Source of the DNA: Elusimicrobiota bacterium
GTDB taxonomy: Bacteria; Elusimicrobiota; Elusimicrobia; UBA1565; UBA9628
NCBI GenBank assembly: GCA_028865585.1
Contig: JAGWJU010000024.1
Location: 1-11,396 of the forward strand
Length of the DNA stretch: 11,396 nt
Reading direction: 5' to 3'
A model generated the notes under the pieces. The model was not told the origin of the DNA. It saw only the letters and a program-made list of their open reading frames with translations, and ran no database searches. Position 1 is the stretch's first letter. Each line of letters begins with the position of its first letter. Positions 1 to 6,274 of this stretch are shown here, in pieces. A program made the position numbers and the translations under genes.

Positions 1-581
1 AACTTATCCGCCTCGGCCTCGAGGCGCTTGGCCTTGCGGCTGGGCTTGTACGGCGGCCGCATGGAATCCGTGTGACGGAACCACGCGTCCCGGAACAGGC
101 GGTACTCCGTGAAGGCGATCTCCTCGTTGAGATAGACGGCGTCGCCGCTGCCGAAGCCCGCGCCGCCGTTGTCCGCCAGGGCCGTGGAGAATCCGTCGCC
201 CGGGACGGGCCAAGCGAGCGCGATGGAAATCCGGGGCGCCCCGGTCCAGGAGAGGCCGAGCCACGGCCCGGACTGGGTGAGCCGCGGCTTCTGGCCGGAC
301 AAGCCGTCGATGCCGTAGACCATCATGGCCGGGCCGCTTTGGCCGGGCAGAGAACTGCGGTCGGCGCGGCCGGTGAACGAAAGAAACTCCTTCAAGTCCA
401 TCAGCTTGCCGCCGGAATCGTAGATAAAAAGCTTGAGATTTTGAGCCGGGACCGCTGCCGCGCCGGGCCGGGCTTGAACGTCCTGGGCTTTGGCGGGCGC
501 GGCGGCGGCGCCGGATAAAAGCGCGGCCAGCAGCAGGCATGAGGCGGCCTTGGCCCGCGCCGGACTATCAGTAGCGGCCAC
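1..581 (-). CDS. Exported protein of unknown function (3' end outside window)
   Basis: I do not recognise this family. The frame is open from a GTG at 581 to the window edge (193 complete codons), so the C-terminus is missing. A TGA lies three codons upstream of the GTG, which makes the GTG the only plausible start. It overlaps the end of the upstream rhomboid-like gene by 14 bases, so the two are probably translationally coupled. The N-terminus reads as a signal peptide: a short Lys/Arg region, a Leu/Ala-rich core at about residues 14-30, then an Ala-Lys-Ala cleavage-like site followed by Gln-Asp at about residue 34. The mature part has normal, non-repetitive composition rich in Gly, aromatic and acidic residues (for example LKLFIYDSGGKLMDLKEF, then YLNEEIAFTEYRLFRDAWF), and ends in a Lys/Arg/Glu-rich stretch. 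The other two minus-strand frames here give Arg/Pro-rich nonsense. I infer a periplasmic or surface protein acting with the adjacent membrane protein; its role is unknown. Confidence 0.7.
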   Translation of the reverse strand, partial: MAATDSPARAKAASCLLLAALLSGAAAAPAKAQDVQARPGAAAVPAQNLKLFIYDSGGKLMDLKEFLSFTGRADRSSLPGQSGPAMMVYGIDGLSGQKPRLTQSGPWLGLSWTGAPRISIALAWPVPGDGFSTALADNGGAGFGSGDAVYLNEEIAFTEYRLFRDAWFRHTDSMRPPYKPSRKAKRLEAEADK

Positions 582-1203
582 GGTTTTTCAAGCGCCGGAT
601 CCAGAAACGCAATTCTTGCCAGTGGGCCGGCCCGAAAAACAGCGCGTAGCCGGAAAGTCCGGAGAGAAGCTCCAGGCGCCAGGCCGGGCCGGAAAAAAGG
701 AAGGTCAGCAGCAGGTAAGCCCAGACCGCGGCGCCGATCCATTTGATCTTGACCGGAAAAAAGAAGAAGAGCAGGATCTGCGTCTCGGGGTTCAAGTGCG
801 CGTAGGCGAGAAACAAGGCGGCGTAGATCGCCGTGTTGGACAACACGGCGCCGTAAAGCGCCGAGACCGCCGCGGTCGCCAGGGCGCTGACCAGGCATAT
901 CAGCGTGAAGCCGAAATCGCCCAGCATCCACTCCAGCTGGGGCAGGAAAACGAAAAGCCATAGGACCCAAATGAGGATCCCCAGCGCGTCGAACGCGTAG
1001 GGAACGAACAGGAACGTGACGGCGCGCCAGACCTGGCCGCTTAAGAGAAGCCCCGGATCGAGCACGAGCTGCGCGGGGAAGCGGGGGTTGAAGAAGTTCA
1101 GCAGGCCGACCGCGACGCTCATCCCGATGAGGAACTTGGCCAACCCGGGGATTTGGATGAAGCCCAGGCGCTTCTCCGCCTTTCCAAGCCAGGAAGGAAT
1201 CAC
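568..1203 (-). CDS. Rhomboid-fold membrane protein, probably non-proteolytic
   Basis: A 211-residue polytopic membrane protein with about six hydrophobic segments (roughly residues 22-40, 62-90, 98-115, 118-136, 142-170 and 178-192). Rhomboid-superfamily landmarks are visible: Trp59-Arg60 before the second membrane region (the WR of rhomboids and Derlins) and an LEWMLG motif at 90-95 matching the family's L-E-x-x-x-G. The catalytic pair is not visible. The fourth segment reads YGAVLSNTAIYAAL instead of GxSG, and the last segment reads LLSGLSGYALFFG where active rhomboids carry a His. I therefore infer a pseudo-rhomboid with a chaperone, scaffold or lipid-related role rather than an intramembrane protease. 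The start is a GTG at 1203; an in-frame TAG lies five codons upstream and no Shine-Dalgarno is obvious. It ends in a basic tail (WIRRLKNRGRY). It is divergent from murB and followed, with overlap, by an exported protein gene. Confidence 0.75.
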   Translation of the reverse strand: MIPSWLGKAEKRLGFIQIPGLAKFLIGMSVAVGLLNFFNPRFPAQLVLDPGLLLSGQVWRAVTFLFVPYAFDALGILIWVLWLFVFLPQLEWMLGDFGFTLICLVSALATAAVSALYGAVLSNTAIYAALFLAYAHLNPETQILLFFFFPVKIKWIGAAVWAYLLLTFLFSGPAWRLELLSGLSGYALFFGPAHWQELRFWIRRLKNRGRY

Positions 1204-1237
1204 GGGCGCATCATACTAATTTTGTATAAAAGGAAGC
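1204..1237. promoter_or_regulatory. Divergent AT-rich promoter region between rhomboid-like gene and murB
   Basis: This 34-bp gap is the only divergent junction in the window, and its core (1210-1231) is strikingly AT-rich against the GC-rich surroundings. On the plus strand TATAAA (1225-1230) matches the -10 consensus at 5 of 6 positions. On the minus strand TATGAT (plus positions 1215-1210) also matches at 5 of 6. No convincing -35 is visible for either. Counting about 7 bases past each -10 places the predicted transcription starts at or within a base or two of the murB ATG (1238) and the rhomboid GTG (1203), so both messages could be leaderless or nearly so. A purine-rich AAGGA (1230-1234) also precedes the murB ATG but with only 3 bases of spacing. 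The call rests on composition and hexamers only. Confidence 0.45.
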
Positions 1238-2149
1238 ATGGCGGCGCGCGGCGGCTGGCGTGAAAAAATCAGCGTCCGGTTCCCCGGAGCGAAGTTTGAC
1301 GAGCCGCTTTCCCGCCATACGACGTTTCATATCGGAGGCCCGGCCGATTGCTACCTGGAGATCGGCAATTGCGCGGATTTGCAGGACTTCGCGGCGCTGG
1401 CCGCCGGACAGAAATTGCCCGTCTTTTTTCTGGGACAGGGCTCGAACCTTTTGGTGCTCGACCGGGGCATTCGGGGCGCCGTGGTCCGGCTCCGGGGCCG
1501 TTTCGAGGACATGGAGCTGCTGGCGGGCGCAAAGGTCCGCGCCGGCGCCGGGCTTCGCGTGCCCAAGCTGGCGAGCTTCTGCGCCCAGAAAGGCCTCGCG
1601 GGCCTTGAGCCTTTGATCGGCGTGCCCGGCACCGTGGGCGGGGCCCTGGTCATGAACGCGGGAACTCCGGACGGCGAGATCGGGCCGTGGACCGCGGAGG
1701 TCGAAATTTGGGACGAGAAAGGCCGCGCCCCCCGCGTTTTGCCGCGCGCGGAGCTTCGCTTCGGCTACCGGTCCAGCAATCTCTCCGGGCGGATCGTTCT
1801 GGGCTGCGTCCTGCAATTGAAGCCCGGGGACAAAGTTGATATAATGAAGCGCGTTCAAGGCTATCAGCGAAGACGCTTTCAAACTCAGCCCATCCATACT
1901 TACAACGTGGGATCCGTTTTCAAGAATCCGCCCGGCCGCTTCGTGGCCAGGATCGTCGAGGAGGCCGGCCTTAAGGGCCGGGCCCTTGGAGGCGCCCGCG
2001 TCTCGCCGAAGCACGCCAATTTCATCGAAAATTTTTCCGGAGCGACGGCCAAGGACGTGCTTGAACTCATCGAACTCATCCGGGGGGAAGTGCGCAGGAT
2101 TTTCGCCATAGAACTCGAGCTGGAAGTGAAGGTCGTCGGTGAGGCTTAA
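1238..2149 (+). CDS. murB: UDP-N-acetylenolpyruvoylglucosamine reductase (MurB)
   Basis: A 303-residue cytoplasmic FAD enzyme that reduces UDP-GlcNAc-enolpyruvate with NADPH to UDP-MurNAc, the second committed step of peptidoglycan precursor synthesis. The FAD-binding part shows GQGSNLLV at 66-73 and GVPGTVGGALVMNAG at about 128-142. The substrate and catalytic part shows the YRSS motif (Arg178), the GSVFKNP motif with the proton-donating Ser226, and the C-terminal IELELEV segment containing the conserved catalytic Glu (probably Glu296). The length and the compact form without the extra loop of the E. coli enzyme fit type II MurB. The ATG at 1238 is the first start after an in-frame TAA at 1217. 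The 3' end overlaps the FtsQ-like gene by 11 bases, the usual dcw-cluster order (murB before ftsQ). An embedded promoter-like element lies at 1817-1845. The assignment is firm. Confidence 0.97.
   Translation: MAARGGWREKISVRFPGAKFDEPLSRHTTFHIGGPADCYLEIGNCADLQDFAALAAGQKLPVFFLGQGSNLLVLDRGIRGAVVRLRGRFEDMELLAGAKVRAGAGLRVPKLASFCAQKGLAGLEPLIGVPGTVGGALVMNAGTPDGEIGPWTAEVEIWDEKGRAPRVLPRAELRFGYRSSNLSGRIVLGCVLQLKPGDKVDIMKRVQGYQRRRFQTQPIHTYNVGSVFKNPPGRFVARIVEEAGLKGRALGGARVSPKHANFIENFSGATAKDVLELIELIRGEVRRIFAIELELEVKVVGEA
1817..1845 (+). promoter_or_regulatory. Promoter-like element inside murB, upstream of ftsQAZ
   Basis: A -35-like TTGAAG (1817-1822, 4 of 6) is followed after exactly 17 bases by a perfect TATAAT (1840-1845) carrying the extended -10 dinucleotide TG one base upstream (1837-1838). 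The predicted transcription start is about 1851-1853, still within murB and about 290 bases upstream of the FtsQ-like start. In the protein frame this encodes LKPGDKVDIM. Ile202 is written with ATA, a codon that looks rare in this GC-rich window, as though the DNA motif constrains codon choice. It would give ftsQ, ftsA and ftsZ a transcript independent of the murB promoter. This is a sequence match only. Confidence 0.5.
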
Positions 2150-2792
2150 GTCCCGCATCCGCCGCGGCCGCGCGGCGCCCCGGCCCATAATCCAAAAACA
2201 GGCCCGGCAAAAGCTCCTGGCCGCGGCCGCCGTCCTTGTCCTGGGCGCCTGCGCGGCCGCGGCGGCGGCCCACTTCGGCCGTCAATGGATCGGCGGGGGG
2301 AGCCGGCCGGCCGCAGCGAAGCCGCCCGAGCCCAGCCGGCCGCAATCTTATCCGAAGACGGCCGCCGCGCGCGTGACGCAGAAAGGCAAGCCGCTGGGAT
2401 TTTTGTCCGAGAACGGGCGCGTGTTCCAGGCGCCGGCCTCGCTTTATGCCGGCGCGGTTCCTCAAGTCGAAATCGGCGGCTTGGATCCCGCGGGGCTCGG
2501 CGGAGTCGCCAAGTTTCTTGAAGCCGTGGCCCGCTCCCACGACGCCTCCTCCGCGCTGGTCCGCCTGAGCTACGTCTCGCCGCAGGACGGCTGGAAGGCG
2601 CTCTTCGCGGACGGGACCCAGGCGGAATGGGGGGATTTCCGCTGGACGGACCTCAAGCTCGAGCGCATGCGCCAGGTCCTTGAGGACGCCAAAAACGACT
2701 TAAGCGGCCCGGCGAACGTGGACTTGCGTTATTTCGGGGACGGACGCATCATCTTGCGGACGGCCCCGGCAAAATCGGTTTCCATGAGGTGA
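2139..2792 (+). CDS. ftsQ: FtsQ/DivIB-like cell division protein lacking a POTRA domain
   Basis: A 217-residue bitopic membrane protein. A basic cytoplasmic tail (1-25) leads into one Ala/Leu-rich membrane segment (about 26-46) and a Pro/Ala/Lys-rich linker (about 47-77). A periplasmic domain (about 78-209) then matches the FtsQ/DivIB beta domain: FLSENGRVF at 88-96, VRLSYVSPQDGWKALFADGT at 141-160, and VDLRYFGDGRIILR at 194-207. FtsQ bridges early and late divisome proteins through FtsB and FtsL. The POTRA domain of about 70 residues normally found between membrane segment and beta domain has no room here. The GTG start at 2139 overlaps the murB stop; the protein ends within the TGATG junction leading to ftsA. 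Identification rests on the C-terminal motif plus its position between murB and ftsA; the missing domain makes it atypical. Confidence 0.82.
   Translation: MRLKSRIRRGRAAPRPIIQKQARQKLLAAAAVLVLGACAAAAAAHFGRQWIGGGSRPAAAKPPEPSRPQSYPKTAAARVTQKGKPLGFLSENGRVFQAPASLYAGAVPQVEIGGLDPAGLGGVAKFLEAVARSHDASSALVRLSYVSPQDGWKALFADGTQAEWGDFRWTDLKLERMRQVLEDAKNDLSGPANVDLRYFGDGRIILRTAPAKSVSMR
2786..2791 (+). promoter_or_regulatory. Shine-Dalgarno site deciding the ftsA start
   Basis: GAGGTG at 2786-2791, overlapping the last codons of the FtsQ-like gene, stands six bases before the ATG at 2798. It favours that codon over the in-frame GTG (2789) and ATG (2792), which overlap the site itself. Confidence 0.55.
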
Positions 2793-2797
2793 TGGGC

Positions 2798-4039
2798 ATG
2801 GCCAAGCAGGACGTGATCGCGAGCCTCGACATGGGCTCGAGCCGCGTGAGTTGTCTTATCGGTTCTGTGGAGAGCAGCGGCTCCATTCGGATCTTGGGCG
2901 GAGCCAGCTCCGCCTGCCGGGGCATCAAGGGCGGGGTGGTCATCAACATTCTGGAGGCCGCGCAGACGGTGACCCGGGTCATCGAAGAGGCGGAAGCCGC
3001 GGCCAAGGCCGTGGTGCGCAGCCTCTACCTGGGCGTGCGCGGCGCCCATCTGAAGTCGTTCAATAATCGCGGCGCCTTCAACATCGCGCGGACCGATCGC
3101 GAAATCACGCAGGAGGACGTGCAGAGCGTCCTCTCCAACGCCAAGGCCGTGCCGCTGCCGGGCGACCGGGAAATCCTGCACGTCGTTCCCCAGGGATTTT
3201 CCCTGGACAGGCAGAGGGGCGTTCCCAATCCCGTTGGGATGGAGGGTTCGCTTTTGGAGGTGGAAGTCCACATCGTCACGGCGTCCTCCGCTCATATCAA
3301 TAATTTGGTCAAGACCGTCAACCAAGCCGGCTTCGAGGTCGCGGACGCGGTCTACGGGCTCTTGGCCTGCGGGGACATGCTCGTGACGCCGGAGGAAAAA
3401 GATTTGGGCTGCCTGCTCATCGATTTGGGAGGGCAGTCCCTGTCCTTGGGCGTGTACTCGGAGGGCTATCTGCGCTACTCCAAGGAACTGCCCATCGGCG
3501 CGGATTTCATCACGCGGGACTTGGCCATCGGGCTCCACACGTCTTTGGTGACGGCCGAGAACTTGAAGAAAGAGCACGGCGTGGCGCACCCCTCGCTCTT
3601 GAACGGCGACAACGAGATCGCGTTCAACGGCGTGGACGGCAGGACGCCCGGCCGCATCAAGACCTCGAACGTCATGGGCATCATCCTGCCGCGGGTCGAG
3701 GAAATTTTCTCCCTGGTCTCCGACGACCTGCAGGGCTCGTCCTACGCCGACGTGGTGGCGCCGGGCGGCGCCGTCTTGACGGGCGGGGGAGCCTTGATGA
3801 AGGGGATTTCAGAGGCCGCGCGGCAGGTGCTGGACATGCCCGTGCGCCCGGGCATGCCCCACCCGGATTTCTTCATCGCAGGCGACGAGTGGATTTCGCC
3901 GACCTACGCCACGGCTCTGGGTCTTCTGCGCGCCACGCAGGGGCCGTCCTGGAACTCCTTGAGCCGCGGCCGGCAGGTGGCGCGCAAGCGGCCCATGTGG
4001 ATCCGGCGCGCGGCGTCCGTTCTCGAGGATCTGTTTTGA
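2798..4039 (+). CDS. ftsA: Cell division protein FtsA
   Basis: A 413-residue actin-fold ATPase that tethers FtsZ to the inner membrane and recruits late divisome proteins. The actin-family motifs are visible: phosphate-1 (IASLDMGSSRVSCLIG) near the N-terminus, the SHS2/1C region after it, phosphate-2 (LLIDLGGQSLSLGVY) near the middle, and the adenosine motif (GGAVLTGGGALMKGI) in the C-terminal third. The last residues (WIRRAASVLEDLF) form the amphipathic membrane-targeting helix typical of FtsA, preceded by a basic linker. I chose ATG 2798 because of the well-spaced GAGGTG; GTG 2789 or ATG 2792 would add only two or three residues. The stop codon overlaps the ftsZ TTG start, so expression of the partners is probably coupled. 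The assignment is firm. Confidence 0.96.
   Translation: MAKQDVIASLDMGSSRVSCLIGSVESSGSIRILGGASSACRGIKGGVVINILEAAQTVTRVIEEAEAAAKAVVRSLYLGVRGAHLKSFNNRGAFNIARTDREITQEDVQSVLSNAKAVPLPGDREILHVVPQGFSLDRQRGVPNPVGMEGSLLEVEVHIVTASSAHINNLVKTVNQAGFEVADAVYGLLACGDMLVTPEEKDLGCLLIDLGGQSLSLGVYSEGYLRYSKELPIGADFITRDLAIGLHTSLVTAENLKKEHGVAHPSLLNGDNEIAFNGVDGRTPGRIKTSNVMGIILPRVEEIFSLVSDDLQGSSYADVVAPGGAVLTGGGALMKGISEAARQVLDMPVRPGMPHPDFFIAGDEWISPTYATALGLLRATQGPSWNSLSRGRQVARKRPMWIRRAASVLEDLF
4025..4029 (+). promoter_or_regulatory. Shine-Dalgarno site for the ftsZ TTG start
   Basis: GAGGA at 4025-4029, inside the last codons of ftsA, lies six bases before a TTG at 4036. It supports TTG as the ftsZ start. The frame stays open far upstream inside ftsA, but that extension would have no homology to FtsZ. 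Confidence 0.6.
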
Positions 4040-5187
4040 GAATCCAAATCAGCGAAGATTTGGCCGAGCATTCGGCCGTCATCAAGGTCATCGGCGTCGG
4101 CGGCGCGGGCGGCAACGCCATCAACCGCATGGCCGAGGCCGGCATCCGCGGCGTGGACCTGGTGGCGGCGAACTCGGACGCGCAGGACCTGCGCCGGAGC
4201 CTGGCCCACGTGCGCGTGCAAATCGGCGACAGCCTGACCCGCGGTCTCGGGGTGGGCGGCGACTCGACCAAGGGCCGCATGGCCATGCTGGAGTCGGAGT
4301 CCCAAATCAAGGAAATCCTCAAGGGCGCCGACCTTGTCTTCATCACGGGAGGCATGGGCGGCGGAACGGGAACCGGCGGAGCGCCTTTGGTGGCGTCCTG
4401 GGCCCGGGAGATGGAGATTTTGACCATCGGCGTCGTCACGCGCCCCTTCTCGTTCGAGAAAAGCACGCGCGCCGCCATCGCCGAGGAAGGCATCGGCGAG
4501 ATGCGCAAGAGCGTCGACACCCTGCTGGTCATCCCCAACCAGCGGCTGTTCGACCTCATCGATTCGGACACGACCACGGAAACGGCTTTCAAGATGGCCG
4601 ACGACGTGCTGCGCAAGTCCATCCAATCCATCTCGGACGTCATCACCACCCCCGGCATCATCAACATGGACTTGAACGACATCCGGGCCGTCATGAAGGA
4701 CGCGGGCGACGCCCTCATCGGCATGGGCGAAGCCTCGGGCCCGGGGCGCGCCGAAGAGGCCGCGCGGGCCGCGGTCCACTCGCCGCTTTTGGAAAACGCC
4801 GCCATGGACGGCGCCAAGCGCCTGAGCGTGAACATCACCGCGCGCAAGACCAGCCTGCGCATGTCCGAAATCGACGAGGCCATGAGCATCATCGGCGGAG
4901 CGGCCAGCCCGGACGCCAAAATCAAGGTGGGCGCTGTTTACGACGAGAGCATGGAGGACGCGCTCCGCATCACGGTCATCGCCACGGGATTTCCCGGCAC
5001 GAAGCCCCACCGCCGGCGCGCCGCGCTCGGGCCTCTGTCCGCGGAAGGGGGCGAAAAGATTTTGGGAGCGGGGACGGCTCTGGAGGCCGCTCTCACCGAC
5101 GCGGGTTCCGACGGCTCCTCGCCGGCCGATCCGGCGGAGTGGCTCAAGCCGGCGTTTTTACGCTTCAAGGCGAGGAAGATTAAATAA
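4036..5187 (+). CDS. ftsZ: Cell division protein FtsZ (TTG start)
   Basis: A tubulin-fold GTPase of 383 residues that polymerises into the Z-ring at midcell. The core shows the N-terminal GVGGAGGNAINRM (20-32), the tubulin signature GGMGGGTGTG (105-114), and the T7 catalytic loop NMDLNDIR with both Asp residues. The globular core ends near residue 319. A short variable linker (about 320-368) leads to a C-terminal WLKPAFLRFKAR, matching the conserved tail that binds FtsA and other partners. The basic end (ARKIK) resembles the extreme C-terminal variable region. The TTG at 4036 overlaps the ftsA stop and has a good GAGGA site; it gives a normal N-terminus (RIQISEDLAEHSAVIKVIGVG). A TTG start is unusual for an abundant protein and may lower its translation relative to an ATG. 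Confidence 0.97.
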   Translation: MRIQISEDLAEHSAVIKVIGVGGAGGNAINRMAEAGIRGVDLVAANSDAQDLRRSLAHVRVQIGDSLTRGLGVGGDSTKGRMAMLESESQIKEILKGADLVFITGGMGGGTGTGGAPLVASWAREMEILTIGVVTRPFSFEKSTRAAIAEEGIGEMRKSVDTLLVIPNQRLFDLIDSDTTTETAFKMADDVLRKSIQSISDVITTPGIINMDLNDIRAVMKDAGDALIGMGEASGPGRAEEAARAAVHSPLLENAAMDGAKRLSVNITARKTSLRMSEIDEAMSIIGGAASPDAKIKVGAVYDESMEDALRITVIATGFPGTKPHRRRAALGPLSAEGGEKILGAGTALEAALTDAGSDGSSPADPAEWLKPAFLRFKARKIK

Positions 5188-5188
5188 C

Positions 5189-6271
5189 ATGGATTTCCCG
5201 TCCCTCATTCAAAAACTAGTCCAGAACCGCGGCAGCGATCTCCACGTCCGCTCCGGCGGGCCGGCCTACATCCGCGTGGACGGCGAACTCTCCCAGGCGG
5301 CCCCGGACGCGTTTTCCGAGGAGCAGATCGCCTCGATGCTGGCCTCCGTCGCGACGCCCAAGGCCAAAAAGGCGTTCGAACAGCGCGGCGAGTGCGACTT
5401 CTCGTTCGAGGTCAAGGACGCCGCGCGCTTCCGGGTCAACGCCTTCCGCCAGCGGCAGAGGCTCTGCCTCGCGGTCCGGCTCATCCCCATGCGGGTGCCC
5501 ACCATCGAGGAGCTGCGCCTGCCCGTCGCCACGGTCAAGAAAATTTCCGACAACAGCCGCGGCCTGGTGCTCATGACCGGGGTGACGGGCTCGGGCAAGT
5601 CCTCCACTTTGGCCGCCATGATCGACTACATCAACGAAACGCGGGCCAACCACGTCATCACCATCGAGGATCCCATCGAGTTCGTGCACCGGGACAAGAA
5701 GTCCATCATCAGCCAGCGCGAAATCGGCGAGGACGCCGCGGATTACGCCGAGGGCCTGCGCATGGCCCTGCGCCAGGATCCCAACGTCATCATGGTCGGC
5801 GAGATGCGGGACTTGGAAACGACTTCCGCTGCGCTCACCGCCGCGCAGACCGGGCACTTGGTTTTCGCCACGCTGCACACCATCGACGCCATCCACACGA
5901 TTTCCCGCATCGTGGACCTTTATCCTCCGCACCAGCAGCACCTGATCCGCGTGCAGCTGGCGGAGAGCTTGAAGGCCGTGATCAGCCAGCGGCTGGTCAA
6001 GGGCGCCAAGGGCGGGCGGGTGCCGGCCCTGGAAATCCTCGTGGTGACGGCCCACGTGCGCAAGCTCATCGAGGACAACAACACCGTGGGCATCGTGGAG
6101 GCCTGCACGAAGGGGCAATTTTACGGGATGCAGACGTTCAATCAGTCGCTGGTCAAGCTCTTCCGGGACGGGATCGCGACCGAGGCCGCCATCATGGAGG
6201 CCGCGACGAGCCCGGACGACGTCAAGCTGGCTCTGCGCGGAATCGAGCAGGAAGTCAGGCAAGGGGGATAA
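5189..6271 (+). CDS. pilT: Type IV pilus retraction ATPase PilT
   Basis: A 360-residue hexameric cytoplasmic ATPase that drives pilus depolymerisation (twitching motility, DNA uptake). The N-terminal PAS-like domain (about 1-100) begins with FPSLIQKLVQNRGSDLHVRSG, typical of the PilT branch. The RecA-like domain carries Walker A GVTGSGKSS (Lys137), an Asp box (ITIEDPIEFVH), Walker B NVIMVGEMRDLETTSAAL and a His box (TGHLVFATLHT). The region HVRKLIEDNN near residue 290 corresponds to the AIRNLIRE motif that marks retraction rather than assembly ATPases. The ATG at 5189 lies one base after the ftsZ stop with GAGGAAG at 5172-5178. PilT versus PilU or PilB is decided by length and the C-terminal motif. 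No other pilus genes are in the window; the placement straight after ftsZ is notable. Confidence 0.95.
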   Translation: MDFPSLIQKLVQNRGSDLHVRSGGPAYIRVDGELSQAAPDAFSEEQIASMLASVATPKAKKAFEQRGECDFSFEVKDAARFRVNAFRQRQRLCLAVRLIPMRVPTIEELRLPVATVKKISDNSRGLVLMTGVTGSGKSSTLAAMIDYINETRANHVITIEDPIEFVHRDKKSIISQREIGEDAADYAEGLRMALRQDPNVIMVGEMRDLETTSAALTAAQTGHLVFATLHTIDAIHTISRIVDLYPPHQQHLIRVQLAESLKAVISQRLVKGAKGGRVPALEILVVTAHVRKLIEDNNTVGIVEACTKGQFYGMQTFNQSLVKLFRDGIATEAAIMEAATSPDDVKLALRGIEQEVRQGG

Positions 6272-6274
6272 GCC

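Noticed and set aside
4..540. A 178-codon minus-strand frame starting at an ATG at 540, and a plus-strand frame at 72-518.
   Set aside because: Both are Arg/Gly/Pro-rich without domain character. The third frame, from GTG 581, carries a signal peptide and balanced composition.
3291..3310. An AATAAT -10-like box inside ftsA.
   Set aside because: No -35 hexamer at suitable spacing and no gene start nearby.
3889..4035. An N-terminal extension of ftsZ starting at an ATG inside ftsA.
   Set aside because: The extra 49 residues have no FtsZ homology and overlap the conserved end of ftsA; the TTG at 4036 with its ribosome site gives a normal N-terminus.
3873..5010. Two long minus-strand frames (350 and 368 codons) antisense to ftsZ.
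   Set aside because: ftsZ on the plus strand is unmistakable, and the antisense products are low-complexity (Met/Ser/Arg-rich or Asp/His/Gly-rich).
5157..5185. A possible promoter before pilT (TTTACG, 17 bases, TTAAAT).
   Set aside because: Both hexamers are only 4 of 6 matches and the implied start would fall at or after the pilT ATG.
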